Of a stretch of 64,000 nt of DNA, positions 26,350-36,658 are shown piece by piece. Made by a program: the position numbers and the translations under genes. A model generated the notes under the pieces. That model did no database searches. It was not told the origin of the DNA and saw nothing but the letters and a program-made list of their open reading frames with translations. Source of the stretch: Lysinibacillus telephonicus. Its GTDB lineage: Bacteria > Bacillota > Bacilli > Bacillales_A > Planococcaceae. How positions within the stretch are numbered: position 1 is the stretch's first letter; the number at the start of each line of letters is the position of its first letter. The DNA is taken from positions 1 to 64,000 of the forward strand of contig NZ_RXNR01000008.1 in the NCBI RefSeq assembly GCF_003966145.1, read 5' to 3'.

Positions 26350-28536
26350 ATGAAAGTATTAGTTACGGGTGGATATGGTTTTATTGGTTCTTTTGTTGCT
26401 GAAAAGTTTTATCGGGAAGGTCATGAAGTTCACGTCCTCGATAATCTTTCAACAGGAAAAAAGAATAATATTAACTTCCGTCATCATTCCTATTTACTTC
26501 ACGTTGAGGATGAACAATGTGAACAAATCTTTCGTACCAACAAATTTGATGTAGTTATCCATTTAGCAGCACAAGTCGATGTTGAAAAATCAATTGAGAA
26601 CCCAGCTGGAGACTCGAAAGTAAATGTGTTGGGCTTGATAAATATATTAGAGCTTTCAAAAAAATATGGTGTTTCAAAATTTGTTTTTGCGTCATCAGCT
26701 GCAGTATATGGAAATAATGAAGAAATTCCATTAAATGAAGAATCCAGATGTGCACCATTTTCACCCTATGGAATAAACAAAAAATTAGGAGAATACTATT
26801 GTCAAAAGTGGAACGAAATCTATCAACTAGATACACTCGTTTTTCGTTTTTCAAATGTCTATGGACCTAAGCAGGGTAGCAAGGGTGAAGGCGGAGTCAT
26901 TTCAATTTTTACCGAAAATGTTTTAAATAATGAGGCTTTGAATATATTTGGTGACGGCACACAGACGAGGGATTTTATCTATGTGGAAGACGTTGCTGAA
27001 GCTATATTTCGTGCAGTAGCCAGCGATATTTCCGGATTAATGAATTTATCTACTAATACTGAAACGAGTATTAATCAATTAGTCGATTATTATAAGGATA
27101 TTACCGAAATCGCAGGTGTTGTTCATAAAGAGGCTAGAAAAGGCGATATTCAATTTTCGAGATTAGATAATCGAAAAGTAAAACAAGAGGTAGATTGGAT
27201 TCCTAAATATTCTTTAGAGGAAGGGTTAAAGAAAACTTACGATTGGTTTAAAAATCAAAAAGACAACCATATTGATAAAGAAAATACTTATAACGAAAAA
27301 ATTCGCTCTAAACCAATTTTCAGTGAATTAGGGAAACCCTATTTTCCTTATATAGAGAACGTACTTATTTTTATCATTATCGCTTTCCTTCATATTAATA
27401 TTGGAGACTTCTTTTTTAATATTGATTTATTGCTGATATATATTTTGATTGTTGGAATTATTTTTGGGAAAGTTCAGGCTGTAATTGCTTGCTCTTTGTC
27501 GGTTGTTTTATATAGTTGGCAAGGATTAGCGAATGGAAGAGAGATAGTTGCGCTATTCACCGATCATACTACTTTAATACAATTTGCTGTATATCTATTT
27601 GTAGCTTTACTTGTTGGTTATGTGATAGACCGTAAACATTTAAGAGAAGAAGCTGCAAAAAGTGAATTGCAATTGTTTAAAGAGAAGTATTTATTATTAG
27701 ATGAAATATATACGGAAACTAGAAAGGTAAAGGAAGAATTACAAACACAAATCCTTTACTCGGAAGACAGTGTAGGAGAAGTATATTCGGTTATTAAAAA
27801 GATTGATAGCTTAGAGCCGGATGAAGTGTTTAATGGGGTTATTAGCGTACTTGAACAAATTATGAAAACAAAAGAAGCAGCTATTTATCTAGTTGGTCAA
27901 GGCAATCGATATTTAAGACTTATTTCAAAATCCAATGCTGTTAGCTCTAAGTTTCCTACTTCTATAGAGGTAGTTCCAAACAGCCCATATGCAAAAGTTT
28001 TAATAGAAAATAAATCAATAATTAACAGGGAGTTGGATCCGAATCTTCCGATGATGATTGCACCAATATGGAAAGAAGATAAACCAGTTGCCCTAATTTG
28101 TATAAATGAAATGGATTTTGATAAGCTAACTCTCTACCATGAGAATTTGTTTTATGTTGTAACAAACTTAATTACTTCTTCAGTTGCTCGGGCATATGAA
28201 TATGTAAATGCAACACATCATGACCGCTATATTGAGGGAACGTCAATATTAAAAGCTGAGTACTTTAAAAAGATTTTAGAAAGCAAACAAAAAGCTCAAA
28301 AGCAGCTAAATATTCCTTATTCCTTAATCAGGCTTGAGCCAGTAGAGGAAATGGAGCAAGTAATTGAAAAAATTTCTGCTTTATTAAGAGATACGGATTA
28401 TATCGGTATTGATGAGAAGGGTTCATATTGGATGCTTCTTTCCAATACGAATAAAGAAAGTGCAAGAGCAGTGATCAATCGTTTTAAATCGTTTGCTGAT
28501 CAGTGTTTCTTTAAAGAGGAAGAAGTTTATGTTTAA
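26350..28536 (+). CDS. NAD-dependent epimerase fused to PelD-type c-di-GMP receptor
   Basis: Residues 1-300 are an extended SDR nucleotide-sugar epimerase: GGYGFIGS for NAD, FASSAAVYG, and the catalytic Y140-x3-K144 (YGINKK). It resembles UDP-GlcNAc/GalNAc C4-epimerases (GalE/PelX-like). Residues about 329-427 hold membrane helices. After a coiled stretch come a GAF domain (about 478-610) and a degenerate GGDEF domain (about 620-728) with R680-D-T-D683 in the I-site position and no GGDEF signature. TM-GAF-degenerate GGDEF is the PelD plan, the c-di-GMP-binding activator of Pel synthesis. The fusion would join supply of UDP-GalNAc to the receptor. Start by AAGGAG; an in-frame ATG at 26329 is less likely. 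Confidence 0.87.
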   Translation: MKVLVTGGYGFIGSFVAEKFYREGHEVHVLDNLSTGKKNNINFRHHSYLLHVEDEQCEQIFRTNKFDVVIHLAAQVDVEKSIENPAGDSKVNVLGLINILELSKKYGVSKFVFASSAAVYGNNEEIPLNEESRCAPFSPYGINKKLGEYYCQKWNEIYQLDTLVFRFSNVYGPKQGSKGEGGVISIFTENVLNNEALNIFGDGTQTRDFIYVEDVAEAIFRAVASDISGLMNLSTNTETSINQLVDYYKDITEIAGVVHKEARKGDIQFSRLDNRKVKQEVDWIPKYSLEEGLKKTYDWFKNQKDNHIDKENTYNEKIRSKPIFSELGKPYFPYIENVLIFIIIAFLHINIGDFFFNIDLLLIYILIVGIIFGKVQAVIACSLSVVLYSWQGLANGREIVALFTDHTTLIQFAVYLFVALLVGYVIDRKHLREEAAKSELQLFKEKYLLLDEIYTETRKVKEELQTQILYSEDSVGEVYSVIKKIDSLEPDEVFNGVISVLEQIMKTKEAAIYLVGQGNRYLRLISKSNAVSSKFPTSIEVVPNSPYAKVLIENKSIINRELDPNLPMMIAPIWKEDKPVALICINEMDFDKLTLYHENLFYVVTNLITSSVARAYEYVNATHHDRYIEGTSILKAEYFKKILESKQKAQKQLNIPYSLIRLEPVEEMEQVIEKISALLRDTDYIGIDEKGSYWMLLSNTNKESARAVINRFKSFADQCFFKEEEVYV

Positions 28537-29416
28537 TGTTCTAATGGTGTACTTTTTGATTGTATTCATCTATTTAATAATTGAATATCGAAAAGATCAA
28601 AAGAACTTTACTGTCAAGATGCTTATTGCCTTCTTCTGTCCATTTATCGGGTTAATCATATTGTATTTTATGTTCCATCATATCAAAAATGAGGAACGCT
28701 CTATTCCTGATGGATTAATAAAAAAAGGTGAAGAGCAGACAGAAATATTACGTATGGTAGATGTTGAAAAAGAGACTAGCATAGTTCCTATGAAGGACGC
28801 GTTATTACTAAATGATCATCAAACGAAACGTAAAATGCTGTTGGATATTTTAAAAAATGACACATTCCATCATATTGGTATACTTCAATCAGCTTTGGAA
28901 AATGATGATACTGAGACATCGCACTATGCTGCAACAGCTATTCAAGATATAAAGGGAAAGCTTCAAAATTCCATACGTCAATTGGAATATCAAATTGAGA
29001 AGCAGCCGGATGATGTAGATGTTTTAATCTCATTTTCCCAAGTGATAAAGCAGTATTTAAATACGGGCTACTTAGATGAACGAACAAAAAAACAATATTC
29101 TTACAGGTATTCACAAATACTTGGAAAAGTTATTGAAGCAGTGCCTCAAGAAAAGAAATATTATATTGAAAAAATTAACTGTGATCTTCAATTAGGAGAA
29201 CTCGAAACAGCTGAAAAGTATAGCCAACTCTTCCTAAAATTTTGTGCTAACGAGGAAGAAGCATATTTTATGGCCATGAAGCTCTATTATTCATTGAAAA
29301 ATCAAATGAAATTTAAAGAAGTTTTGCAAATGCTTAGAGATTCTTCTGTAAGACTTTCTCCACAAGGGTTGAATAAAATAAGATTCTGGTTGCATGGTGA
29401 TACAAATGGATACTAA
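28529..29416 (+). CDS. pelE: PelE-like membrane TPR protein
   Basis: Two N-terminal hydrophobic helices (NVLMVYFLIVFIYLIIEY; MLIAFFCPFIGLIILYFMF) precede a helical, TPR-like cytoplasmic region of about 230 residues. It includes LLDILKNDTFHHIGILQSALENDDTETSHYAATAI and ETAEKYSQLFLKFCANEEEAYFMAMKLYY. PelE bridges PelD and the PelF/PelG synthase in Pel systems. The ATG at 28529 lies inside the end of the PelD frame, with AGAGGA at 28515-28520, so the two are translationally coupled. Sequence conservation of PelE is weak, so the call leans on architecture and position. Confidence 0.8.
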   Translation: MFNVLMVYFLIVFIYLIIEYRKDQKNFTVKMLIAFFCPFIGLIILYFMFHHIKNEERSIPDGLIKKGEEQTEILRMVDVEKETSIVPMKDALLLNDHQTKRKMLLDILKNDTFHHIGILQSALENDDTETSHYAATAIQDIKGKLQNSIRQLEYQIEKQPDDVDVLISFSQVIKQYLNTGYLDERTKKQYSYRYSQILGKVIEAVPQEKKYYIEKINCDLQLGELETAEKYSQLFLKFCANEEEAYFMAMKLYYSLKNQMKFKEVLQMLRDSSVRLSPQGLNKIRFWLHGDTNGY

Positions 29417-31241
29417 ATTTCGATTAGGCGGAACAATTTATTTTGTCATCGCATTTGTTTTTATTATTGGTCTTCTATTAGGTGTTATCAATTCAAATTT
29501 CATGCTCAAGTTTTTACCTAATGAAGCTAGTTTAGGATTAAATGACAACGGGGCAAATATTACAAGGTTACCAGAGGAGACTCTTAAAAACCTGGAAAAA
29601 GAAAAATATTTAATTATTTATAATGAGAACAATCCATACAGTGTCGAATTAATGGATAACATCAACCAAACGTTGGAATATATGAAGAAAGAAGTAACGC
29701 TCTCCTCATTATCTGAAATTCCTTCATCATTTAATGATTTTCATAACGTGATTGTCGCACTTGAAGAAGTAAGCGAAATTTCGAATTTAAGAACACTGGA
29801 AACTTATACTGCTGAAGGAGGACATGTTTTCTTTGCGATTCGCCCAGAAATAAATGGTTCTTTACAAAATTTATATCGGAAATTAGGAATCTATGAAGTA
29901 GGAGAATTTATAATTCCTAACGGGATGAAGCTTACGTCAAATGTATTAATTAAGCAGAATCAACTTGTGATGGAAAAGGGCGAAACAGGAGATAACTCCT
30001 CTCTATCTATCGGAATTGATGATCGAAGTACGGTTTATATAGAGTCTATTGACCAAGTTCCATTATTATGGGACATTCCTTATGAAAAAGGAAAATTTAT
30101 GGTTTTTAATGGAACAATGCTTGGGTGGAAGGAGAATAGGGGCCTAATAGCAGGTGCAATCAGTTTATTAAATGAGAATTTCATTTACCCAATAATGAAT
30201 ATGAAAATTGCATATATTGATGACTTCCCTGCACCAATTCCAGAAGGGAAAAACGAAAAAATTTATGAGGAATATCGTAGAGACATACCGAGTTTTTATC
30301 AAGATATTTGGTGGCCTGATATTCTAAAAACTTCCGCAAAATATGATGTTAAGTATACCGGTGCAGTAATCCAGAATTATGGTGACAAAGTAACTCCTCC
30401 ATTTGATATTACTGAACAGGATCGAAATACATTTATCCAATTCGGTCGTGAACTATTAAAAATGGGCGGAGAGATTGGAGTTCATGGCTATAACCACCAA
30501 TCATTGACTGTTAATCAAGAGGCAGTTGATGATTTAGGATATAATGCGTGGAACAATCAAGCTGATATGGAAGAAGCGCTTAACAAAACAGTAAGCTATG
30601 TAAAAGATATTTTTTCCAACTATGATTTCACAACTTATGTTCCACCTTCAAATCGAATTGATGAAGTCGGAGAAGCAGCCTTAAAGCAGGCGATTCCGTC
30701 GGTTAATGTGTTATCATCCTTATATTTGCCAGATGGCAGTCCATATACTACTGTTCATGAATTTGACCGAAGTAATGAGTTTATTCATATTCCAAGAATA
30801 ACAGCTGGTTACGAATATACAGATAAAACAAAATGGGCATTGGTAAATGGCATCACATCAATTGGTGTGTTCTCTCACTTTATACATCCAGATGATATTT
30901 TAGATGAAGAACGTTCATCAGGGAAAAAGTGGAGTTTGCTTGAGGAAGAATATGATCACTTATTGAGCGATACTTATGAAGACTATCCTTGGCTGAAGAG
31001 TATGACTGCAAGAGGTGCAGGACAACAATTAACAAACTACTTAAATGCTGATGTTTATATAAAGGAAGAAAGTAATAGGATTGTAGTTCAAATTGATAAG
31101 TTTCCAGGTGAGATGAGCTTCATTCTTAGAACTAAAAAAAATATCGGAAAGCTGAAAGATTGTACAGTGCAAAAAGTGGATGAAGATGTTTACTATGTAA
31201 AGACGAAAAAAGCAACAATTGAGTTAGGATTGGTTGATTAA
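29406..31241 (+). CDS. pelA: PelA-type polysaccharide deacetylase (no hydrolase domain)
   Basis: A single N-terminal membrane helix (about residues 8-30) anchors an extracellular protein. The first 240 residues are a Rossmann-like, glutamine-amidotransferase-like region as in PelA/DUF2194 proteins. The deacetylase domain follows, with IAYIDDFPAPIPEG (metal Asp) and GEIGVHGYNHQS (paired His), a CE4-like metal triad. It would partly deacetylate nascent Pel. Pseudomonas PelA also carries a glycoside hydrolase domain, absent here. GGTGAT favours ATG 29406 over 29394. It overlaps pelE by 11 bases and is followed one base later by pelF. Confidence 0.85.
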   Translation: MDTKFRLGGTIYFVIAFVFIIGLLLGVINSNFMLKFLPNEASLGLNDNGANITRLPEETLKNLEKEKYLIIYNENNPYSVELMDNINQTLEYMKKEVTLSSLSEIPSSFNDFHNVIVALEEVSEISNLRTLETYTAEGGHVFFAIRPEINGSLQNLYRKLGIYEVGEFIIPNGMKLTSNVLIKQNQLVMEKGETGDNSSLSIGIDDRSTVYIESIDQVPLLWDIPYEKGKFMVFNGTMLGWKENRGLIAGAISLLNENFIYPIMNMKIAYIDDFPAPIPEGKNEKIYEEYRRDIPSFYQDIWWPDILKTSAKYDVKYTGAVIQNYGDKVTPPFDITEQDRNTFIQFGRELLKMGGEIGVHGYNHQSLTVNQEAVDDLGYNAWNNQADMEEALNKTVSYVKDIFSNYDFTTYVPPSNRIDEVGEAALKQAIPSVNVLSSLYLPDGSPYTTVHEFDRSNEFIHIPRITAGYEYTDKTKWALVNGITSIGVFSHFIHPDDILDEERSSGKKWSLLEEEYDHLLSDTYEDYPWLKSMTARGAGQQLTNYLNADVYIKEESNRIVVQIDKFPGEMSFILRTKKNIGKLKDCTVQKVDEDVYYVKTKKATIELGLVD

Positions 31242-31242
31242 A

Positions 31243-32670
31243 ATGAAAATTTGTATCATTGCAGAGGGTTCCTACCCCTATGTTACAGGGGGCGTCTCCA
31301 GTTGGATTCAAACAATTATAACCAATATGCCTGAGCATCAGTTTATTATTTATTCGATAGGTGCTGAAAAAAAGGCTAAAGGGAATTATAAGTATCAGCT
31401 TCCAGCAAATGTTATACAAGTTGAAGAAGTTTTTTTAGATGACTTTGCTGAGGAAGAAGACAAGTGGGGACGTACCTATAAATTAACAAATGAAGAGAGA
31501 AAAGCGCTTAAATCTTTAATAGATAGCAATCAACCAGATTGGGAAACGCTTTTATCTATGTTCTCTGGGAATAAAATTGATTCAGCTATCAATTTCCTTA
31601 AAAGCAGAGACTTTTTCGATATAGTTCATGAAATTTGTCTAGAGAAATATGATCAAGTTCCATTTACAGATATGTTCTGGTCGATACGTTCAATGGTGTT
31701 GCCCCTATTCCTTTGCATTAAACATCCACTCCCGCAAGCAGATCTTTACCACAGTGTATCAACAGGATACGCAGGAGTTCTCGGCAGCCTAGGGAAATAC
31801 ATGAATCGTAAGCCATTTGTTTTGACTGAACATGGAATATATACGCGGGAAAGAGAAGAAGAAATTATTAAAGCACAATGGGTTAAGGGGTATTTTAAAG
31901 ATTTATGGATTCAGTATTTTTATAATTTATCAAATTGTGCTTATAAACATGCCGATAAGGTAGTTACGTTATTCCAAAAAAACAAGGAAATTCAAATAGA
32001 GTTAGGATGTTCCCCAAACAAGATTGTTATTATACCAAACGGTGTAAATCGTGAAGACTACATTGATTTGCCTAAAAGGGGATACCGCAATCGCGGGGAG
32101 CTTTATATAGGGGCAATTGTTCGTGTTGTTCCAATCAAAGATATTAAAACAATGCTGCAGAGCTTCGCTATCGTGAAACAGGAATTGCCAAATGCAAAAT
32201 TCTTCATAATGGGCCCAACTGATGAAGATGAAGAGTATTATAACGAGTGTATTCAATTAATAGAAAGTCTGCAGATTGAGGATGTTTTTTTTACAGGTGA
32301 GGTAAATGTTAAAGAATATATTAATCTAATGGATGTGCTAGTGCTTTCAAGCATTAGTGAAGGACAACCGCTAGTACTGTTAGAAGGTATGGTGTGTGGA
32401 ATACCTTTTGTTGCAACAGACGTAGGTAACTGTAAAGGAATTCTATTAGGTGAACTAGATGATTTAGGAGAAGCGGGAATCGTTGTTCCAGTCATGCAAT
32501 ATACCGAAATGGCAAGAGCAATTATTCAACTATGCCAGGACGAACAGAAGAGACAATTGATGGGGGAAATAGGAAAAAGGCGAGTGGGACTCTTTTATAC
32601 AAAAAGGAGTTTTATCAAACGTTATCAGAAACTTTATGAAGAAATGGTGAAAAGTGTATGGCAGGAATAG
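31243..32670 (+). CDS. pelF: Pel polysaccharide glycosyltransferase PelF
   Basis: GT4-type GT-B enzyme: KICIIAEGSYPYVTGGVSSWI at the N terminus is the PelF signature, FVLTEHGIYTRERE follows, and the C-terminal Rossmann domain has IGAIVRVVPIKDIKTML and LSSISEGQPLVLLEGM, whose ExxxxxxxE pair binds the nucleotide sugar. It polymerises the GalNAc/GlcNAc-type Pel chain from UDP-sugar in the cytosol. A TTG at 31234 is also in frame; ATG 31243 is chosen. The end overlaps pelG by 13 bases. Confidence 0.93.
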   Translation: MKICIIAEGSYPYVTGGVSSWIQTIITNMPEHQFIIYSIGAEKKAKGNYKYQLPANVIQVEEVFLDDFAEEEDKWGRTYKLTNEERKALKSLIDSNQPDWETLLSMFSGNKIDSAINFLKSRDFFDIVHEICLEKYDQVPFTDMFWSIRSMVLPLFLCIKHPLPQADLYHSVSTGYAGVLGSLGKYMNRKPFVLTEHGIYTREREEEIIKAQWVKGYFKDLWIQYFYNLSNCAYKHADKVVTLFQKNKEIQIELGCSPNKIVIIPNGVNREDYIDLPKRGYRNRGELYIGAIVRVVPIKDIKTMLQSFAIVKQELPNAKFFIMGPTDEDEEYYNECIQLIESLQIEDVFFTGEVNVKEYINLMDVLVLSSISEGQPLVLLEGMVCGIPFVATDVGNCKGILLGELDDLGEAGIVVPVMQYTEMARAIIQLCQDEQKRQLMGEIGKRRVGLFYTKRSFIKRYQKLYEEMVKSVWQE

Positions 32671-34067
32671 GGTTTCAATTAAAAAAAATGTTTAATGAGC
32701 GCGGTTTTTTAGCCAATGTTCGTGCTTACAGCTATTCAGCGATTGTTACAGTAGGACCGTTGGCATTATGTATATTACTAATGACCTTCGTACAACAATT
32801 GCTTTTAGCTGTCGATACACCATATGCAGAAAGAGAGTTGTTTTTGGCCGCATCCGAATATGCATTGATTTTTTCACAAATTATTACAGGCGGATTTAAT
32901 CTTATTGTATCAAGGTATGTAGCAGATCAAATTTACCTAGAAAAATATGAAAATATACTATCTTCTATGTATGGTGTTATGAGCATCTGTGTTTTGCTCG
33001 GCGGAGTTAGTGCATTTGTTTTCTTCTTATTCTCACCGTTAGATCTTACATTTAAGTTTGTTACATACATCTTTTTTATTGAACTTATTATCGTATGGAT
33101 TCAATGTATGTATGTATCTGCACTAAAGGATTATATGAAAATTGTTAAGAGCTTCTTAATAGGTGTAATAATTTCTGGAGCAGCGATTTTTATTTGCATT
33201 AAATTTTTACACATCTATAGTGTAACAGCAATGATGATTTGTTTAAATATTGGCTTCTTGTTTATGCTTGTAAAATTTACACAGTACATTAGAGAATATT
33301 TTAAGGTAAATAATTATAAATATTTTCTATTCCTGGCCTATTTTAAAAAATCCCCCTTGCTTTTTGTTTGTGGTTTCTTCTATACATTAGGATTATATGG
33401 CCATAATCTTATTGTCTGGCAGGGACAGTATCAGCACACGGTTGCAGATACGTTTGTCATTGCACCTTTTTATGATGTTCCTGTCTTTTTTGCTTATTTA
33501 AGTGTGCTGCCAGCCATGGTTTTATTTGTTGTCTCTTTAGAAACGTCTTTTTATACAGCCTATAAGACGTACTATAATCGTATTTTAAATTCTTTTCCAT
33601 TGAGGGATATATTGTCAGCGAAAAAGGACATGTTTAAAATACTCTCTTTAGAGCTTGCATTTATCGTGGAAATTCAGTTGTTTACAGCGATTTGTTCGAT
33701 TGCTTTGGGGTTGAAATTTCTCCCATTATTAGGGTTGACATTTGAGCAAATCCAACTCTTTATTATTTTGGTTCTTGGTTACCTTTTTTTCATTGTTATG
33801 TACACAGTCGTACTTCTATTACTTTATTATGATGATCAAAAAGGAGCATCTATCACTACGGTAATTTATACTGTGGGCAGCATGGTACTTACATTTGTTT
33901 TTGTGCCATATGACAATAATGGTTTCTCAGTATTTATTGCTGCATTAATTAGCTTACTGTTTGGCTTATGGAAACTAACCCATTACTTGAATAATATTGA
34001 CTATTACACATTTTGCTCACAACCACTCATACCGAAAAAAAGAAGAGGAGATTTACGTGGGAACTGA
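32658..34067 (+). CDS. pelG: Pel exporter PelG
   Basis: 469 residues with about twelve membrane helices of the MOP/polysaccharide-transporter type. The opening AGIGFQLKKMFNERGF is characteristic of PelG, and SQIITGGFNLIVSRYVADQIY follows helix 2. With PelE and PelF it forms the inner-membrane synthase-export complex. The ATG lies inside pelF. In a Gram-positive cell export across the single membrane would suffice, consistent with the absence of pelB and pelC. Confidence 0.93.
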   Translation: MAGIGFQLKKMFNERGFLANVRAYSYSAIVTVGPLALCILLMTFVQQLLLAVDTPYAERELFLAASEYALIFSQIITGGFNLIVSRYVADQIYLEKYENILSSMYGVMSICVLLGGVSAFVFFLFSPLDLTFKFVTYIFFIELIIVWIQCMYVSALKDYMKIVKSFLIGVIISGAAIFICIKFLHIYSVTAMMICLNIGFLFMLVKFTQYIREYFKVNNYKYFLFLAYFKKSPLLFVCGFFYTLGLYGHNLIVWQGQYQHTVADTFVIAPFYDVPVFFAYLSVLPAMVLFVVSLETSFYTAYKTYYNRILNSFPLRDILSAKKDMFKILSLELAFIVEIQLFTAICSIALGLKFLPLLGLTFEQIQLFIILVLGYLFFIVMYTVVLLLLYYDDQKGASITTVIYTVGSMVLTFVFVPYDNNGFSVFIAALISLLFGLWKLTHYLNNIDYYTFCSQPLIPKKRRGDLRGN

Positions 34068-34114
34068 TAAATCAGATTAAAAAACAGTATTAGTGTGTTG
34101 GAGGATATGAAAAG

Positions 34115-35803
34115 ATGAACAAACTACTTATGATGGCTTTTATCGTTTTTATGTTGATTCTTTCAGGTTGTACGAATGAAACAGGTGAGGCAGATGGCGG
34201 CAATGTGGAAGCTCAGCAAAAACAAGTACAAGAAACGGACAGTAACCAAACTATCGATGAGGATCCTAGATTATATGATTTTGAGAAAAAGAATTCTATT
34301 GTTACATTTTATATCACGATTTCAGATAAAAATGATACATCTTTTTATGAATTAAACAATTGGTACAGTATTCACAATAGTAATTCGAAATCTCCTAAAC
34401 TGGATATCACGATTCAAGAGGGTACAGAAGAAGGAATTGAAGACGGTTTATTTGGATTTGATGAAACAGATGTTAATGCATCGATTGAACTTAGAGGGAA
34501 ATCAACTAGAATTGCTGCACAAAAGTCCTTTAAAATTAAATTATATGATAGTGCTGGGCTGTGGAAAGGTCAAAAAACATTAAATTTAAATAAACATCCT
34601 TATGATGCAACTAGAGTAAGGAATAAGCTTTCTTTTGATTATTTTACACTAATCCCGAATCTGACAAGTATGCGTACACAATTTGTCCATTTGTATGTAA
34701 AGGATTTAACAGATAAAAATACAAATGGTAAATTCGTAGATTATGGATTATACACCCATATTGAACAAGGAAATGAACGATTTTTAGCATCACATGGTTT
34801 AGATTCTAATGGGAATTTATACAAAGCAGCATTTTTCGAATTCTATCGTTACCCTGATCAGTTGAAACTTGAATCAGATCCTTTATTCAATAAGGACGAA
34901 TTTGAAACAATATTAGAAAATAAGGGAAGTAATGATCATCGCAAGCTGATTGATATGTTAGATGATGTAAATAATTATTCTTTAAACATTAATGACGTAG
35001 TAGAACAGCATTTTGACAGAGAAAATTACCTAACATGGATAGCAACTAATATACTGATGGGAAATCGAGATGTTATTACACAAAACTTTTATTTATATAG
35101 CCCATCGAATTCTGAAAAATGGTACTTCCTCCCATGGGATTATGATGGAGCTTGGAGATCTTCATCTACAATAGAAGAGCATACAAAAACACCTGAGTGG
35201 CAAAATGGGTTATCAAATTATTGGGGTTCTGTTCTTCATAAACGCTTTTTCAAAGATCCAAAGAATGTTGATGATTTGACTAAAAAAATAGAGGAGTTAT
35301 CTTCAATCATTAATCCCGAGAATACTAAAAAACTATTAGATGAGTATTATCCAGTGGTAAGCAAATTTGTAAAAAGGTCACCTGATAAAGACCATTTAGA
35401 TATAGACATTTCAGACTATAAAGACGTATATTTTGGAATGGTACGAGAATCGGAGGTTAATAAGGAGATATATTATAAAAACCTGGAAAAGCCGATGCCA
35501 TTCTTTTTAGATTACCATATAGAAGGCAAGCAAAATGTATTTTCATGGGATGCTTCTTATGATATCCAGGGTGACGATATATTCTATACATTACAAATAA
35601 GTACAGACCCTGCCTTTACACAGATTGTTCATGAGAAAAAAGATATGATTGAAACAACATATACCTTAGATCAATTAGAAAAAGGTACTTATTATTGGCG
35701 GGTCATTGCTAAAGATACAAAAGGAAATGAGCAAATGGCTTTTGATGAATTGGATGAGGATGGAATAGTTTACTTTGGAGTTAAGAAATTTAGCGTTAAT
35801 TAA
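34115..35803 (+). CDS. CotH-kinase-domain lipoprotein with C-terminal fibronectin-like domain
   Basis: Signal peptide with lipobox LSGC at residues 18-21, then a Glu/Gln-rich linker. The CotH domain spans about residues 80-450: GKSTRIAAQKSFKIKL, LNLNKHPYDATRVRNKLSFDYF, YGLYTHIEQGNERFL and FLPWDYDGAW, with the conserved Asp pair. Residues about 470-555 form a fibronectin-III-like domain (FSWDASYDIQGDDIFYTLQI ... GTYYWRVIAKD). CotH proteins are secreted-type atypical kinases; spore CotH phosphorylates coat proteins. Only 47 bases after pelG, without a terminator, so probably the same operon. Substrate unknown; a surface protein or the exopolysaccharide is inference. Confidence 0.85.
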   Translation: MNKLLMMAFIVFMLILSGCTNETGEADGGNVEAQQKQVQETDSNQTIDEDPRLYDFEKKNSIVTFYITISDKNDTSFYELNNWYSIHNSNSKSPKLDITIQEGTEEGIEDGLFGFDETDVNASIELRGKSTRIAAQKSFKIKLYDSAGLWKGQKTLNLNKHPYDATRVRNKLSFDYFTLIPNLTSMRTQFVHLYVKDLTDKNTNGKFVDYGLYTHIEQGNERFLASHGLDSNGNLYKAAFFEFYRYPDQLKLESDPLFNKDEFETILENKGSNDHRKLIDMLDDVNNYSLNINDVVEQHFDRENYLTWIATNILMGNRDVITQNFYLYSPSNSEKWYFLPWDYDGAWRSSSTIEEHTKTPEWQNGLSNYWGSVLHKRFFKDPKNVDDLTKKIEELSSIINPENTKKLLDEYYPVVSKFVKRSPDKDHLDIDISDYKDVYFGMVRESEVNKEIYYKNLEKPMPFFLDYHIEGKQNVFSWDASYDIQGDDIFYTLQISTDPAFTQIVHEKKDMIETTYTLDQLEKGTYYWRVIAKDTKGNEQMAFDELDEDGIVYFGVKKFSVN

Positions 35804-35943
35804 TAATTGATGCAGTAAATGATTCACATAGATGAAAGCAATTTCATTTGGTTAGGGTCTTTTCACCTCCTACATACTTGTTCAAGTACATGAAAACATT
35901 ACAAATACTATTTAACAATGCCTAATAATAAAGGAAGCTAAAA

Positions 35944-36642
35944 ATGAAGAAGCTACGACATGAGTTGAAATTCTATATTAATATAAGCGAATATGAACTA
36001 CTGAGAGAAAAATTGCAAATTGTTTTAAAAAGGGACAAGCATACAGTAAATGATGAAGGGTATCATATTCGCAGTCTTTATTTTGATAATGTTTATGATA
36101 ATGATCTGTATGAAAAAAACTATGGAATCTATCGCAGGAAAAAATTTAGGATTCGAATCTATAATCATAGCGACAGTGTGATTAAGCTTGAGAAGAAGAA
36201 TCGATTTGGAGAAATGATCAACAAAGAATCTCTCTCTATTTCGAAGGATGAATATCAACGATTATTAGAATGGGACTACGATTTTTTACAGGATAAAAAT
36301 AATCAAACCGCAAAAGATTTTTATTTATATATGAGGACGCAGCATATGTCCCCTAAAGTAATTGTTGATTATGTTCGCGAAGCATATATGGAAGATATTG
36401 AAGATGTAAGAATTACATTTGATAAATATTTAAGCGCTGGCGTGAACTCTGTCGATATTTTTGAGAAGAATCTAGTTACAGTTGAAGCTTTAAAATATCC
36501 CTTTATGATTATGGAGGTAAAGTTTAATTCTTATTTACCAGATTATATTCGTGATATCCTTCAGCTGGACAGTCACCATCGCTCGGCTATTTCAAAATAT
36601 GTTATTTGTCGGGAACAAAGTATGATGTACTATAAGCAATAA
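35944..36642 (+). CDS. VTC-domain protein (polyphosphate-polymerase-like)
   Basis: 232 residues made almost wholly of a VTC/CYTH-like tunnel domain. It starts KKLRHELKFYINISEYELL and continues with IRSLYFDNVYDNDLYEKNYG, RRKKFRIRIYN, VIKLEKKNRFGEM, VIVDYVREAY and FMIMEVKFNSYLPDYI. The alternating Lys/Arg/Glu pairs are the ones that line the phosphate tunnel in yeast Vtc4. Bacterial copies have no settled function. AAAGGAAG precedes the ATG. It is 17 bases upstream of a DUF4956 gene and downstream of the CotH gene, a trio I know to recur in Firmicutes. Confidence 0.88.
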   Translation: MKKLRHELKFYINISEYELLREKLQIVLKRDKHTVNDEGYHIRSLYFDNVYDNDLYEKNYGIYRRKKFRIRIYNHSDSVIKLEKKNRFGEMINKESLSISKDEYQRLLEWDYDFLQDKNNQTAKDFYLYMRTQHMSPKVIVDYVREAYMEDIEDVRITFDKYLSAGVNSVDIFEKNLVTVEALKYPFMIMEVKFNSYLPDYIRDILQLDSHHRSAISKYVICREQSMMYYKQ

Positions 36643-36658
36643 GAGAGGACAATTAAAT

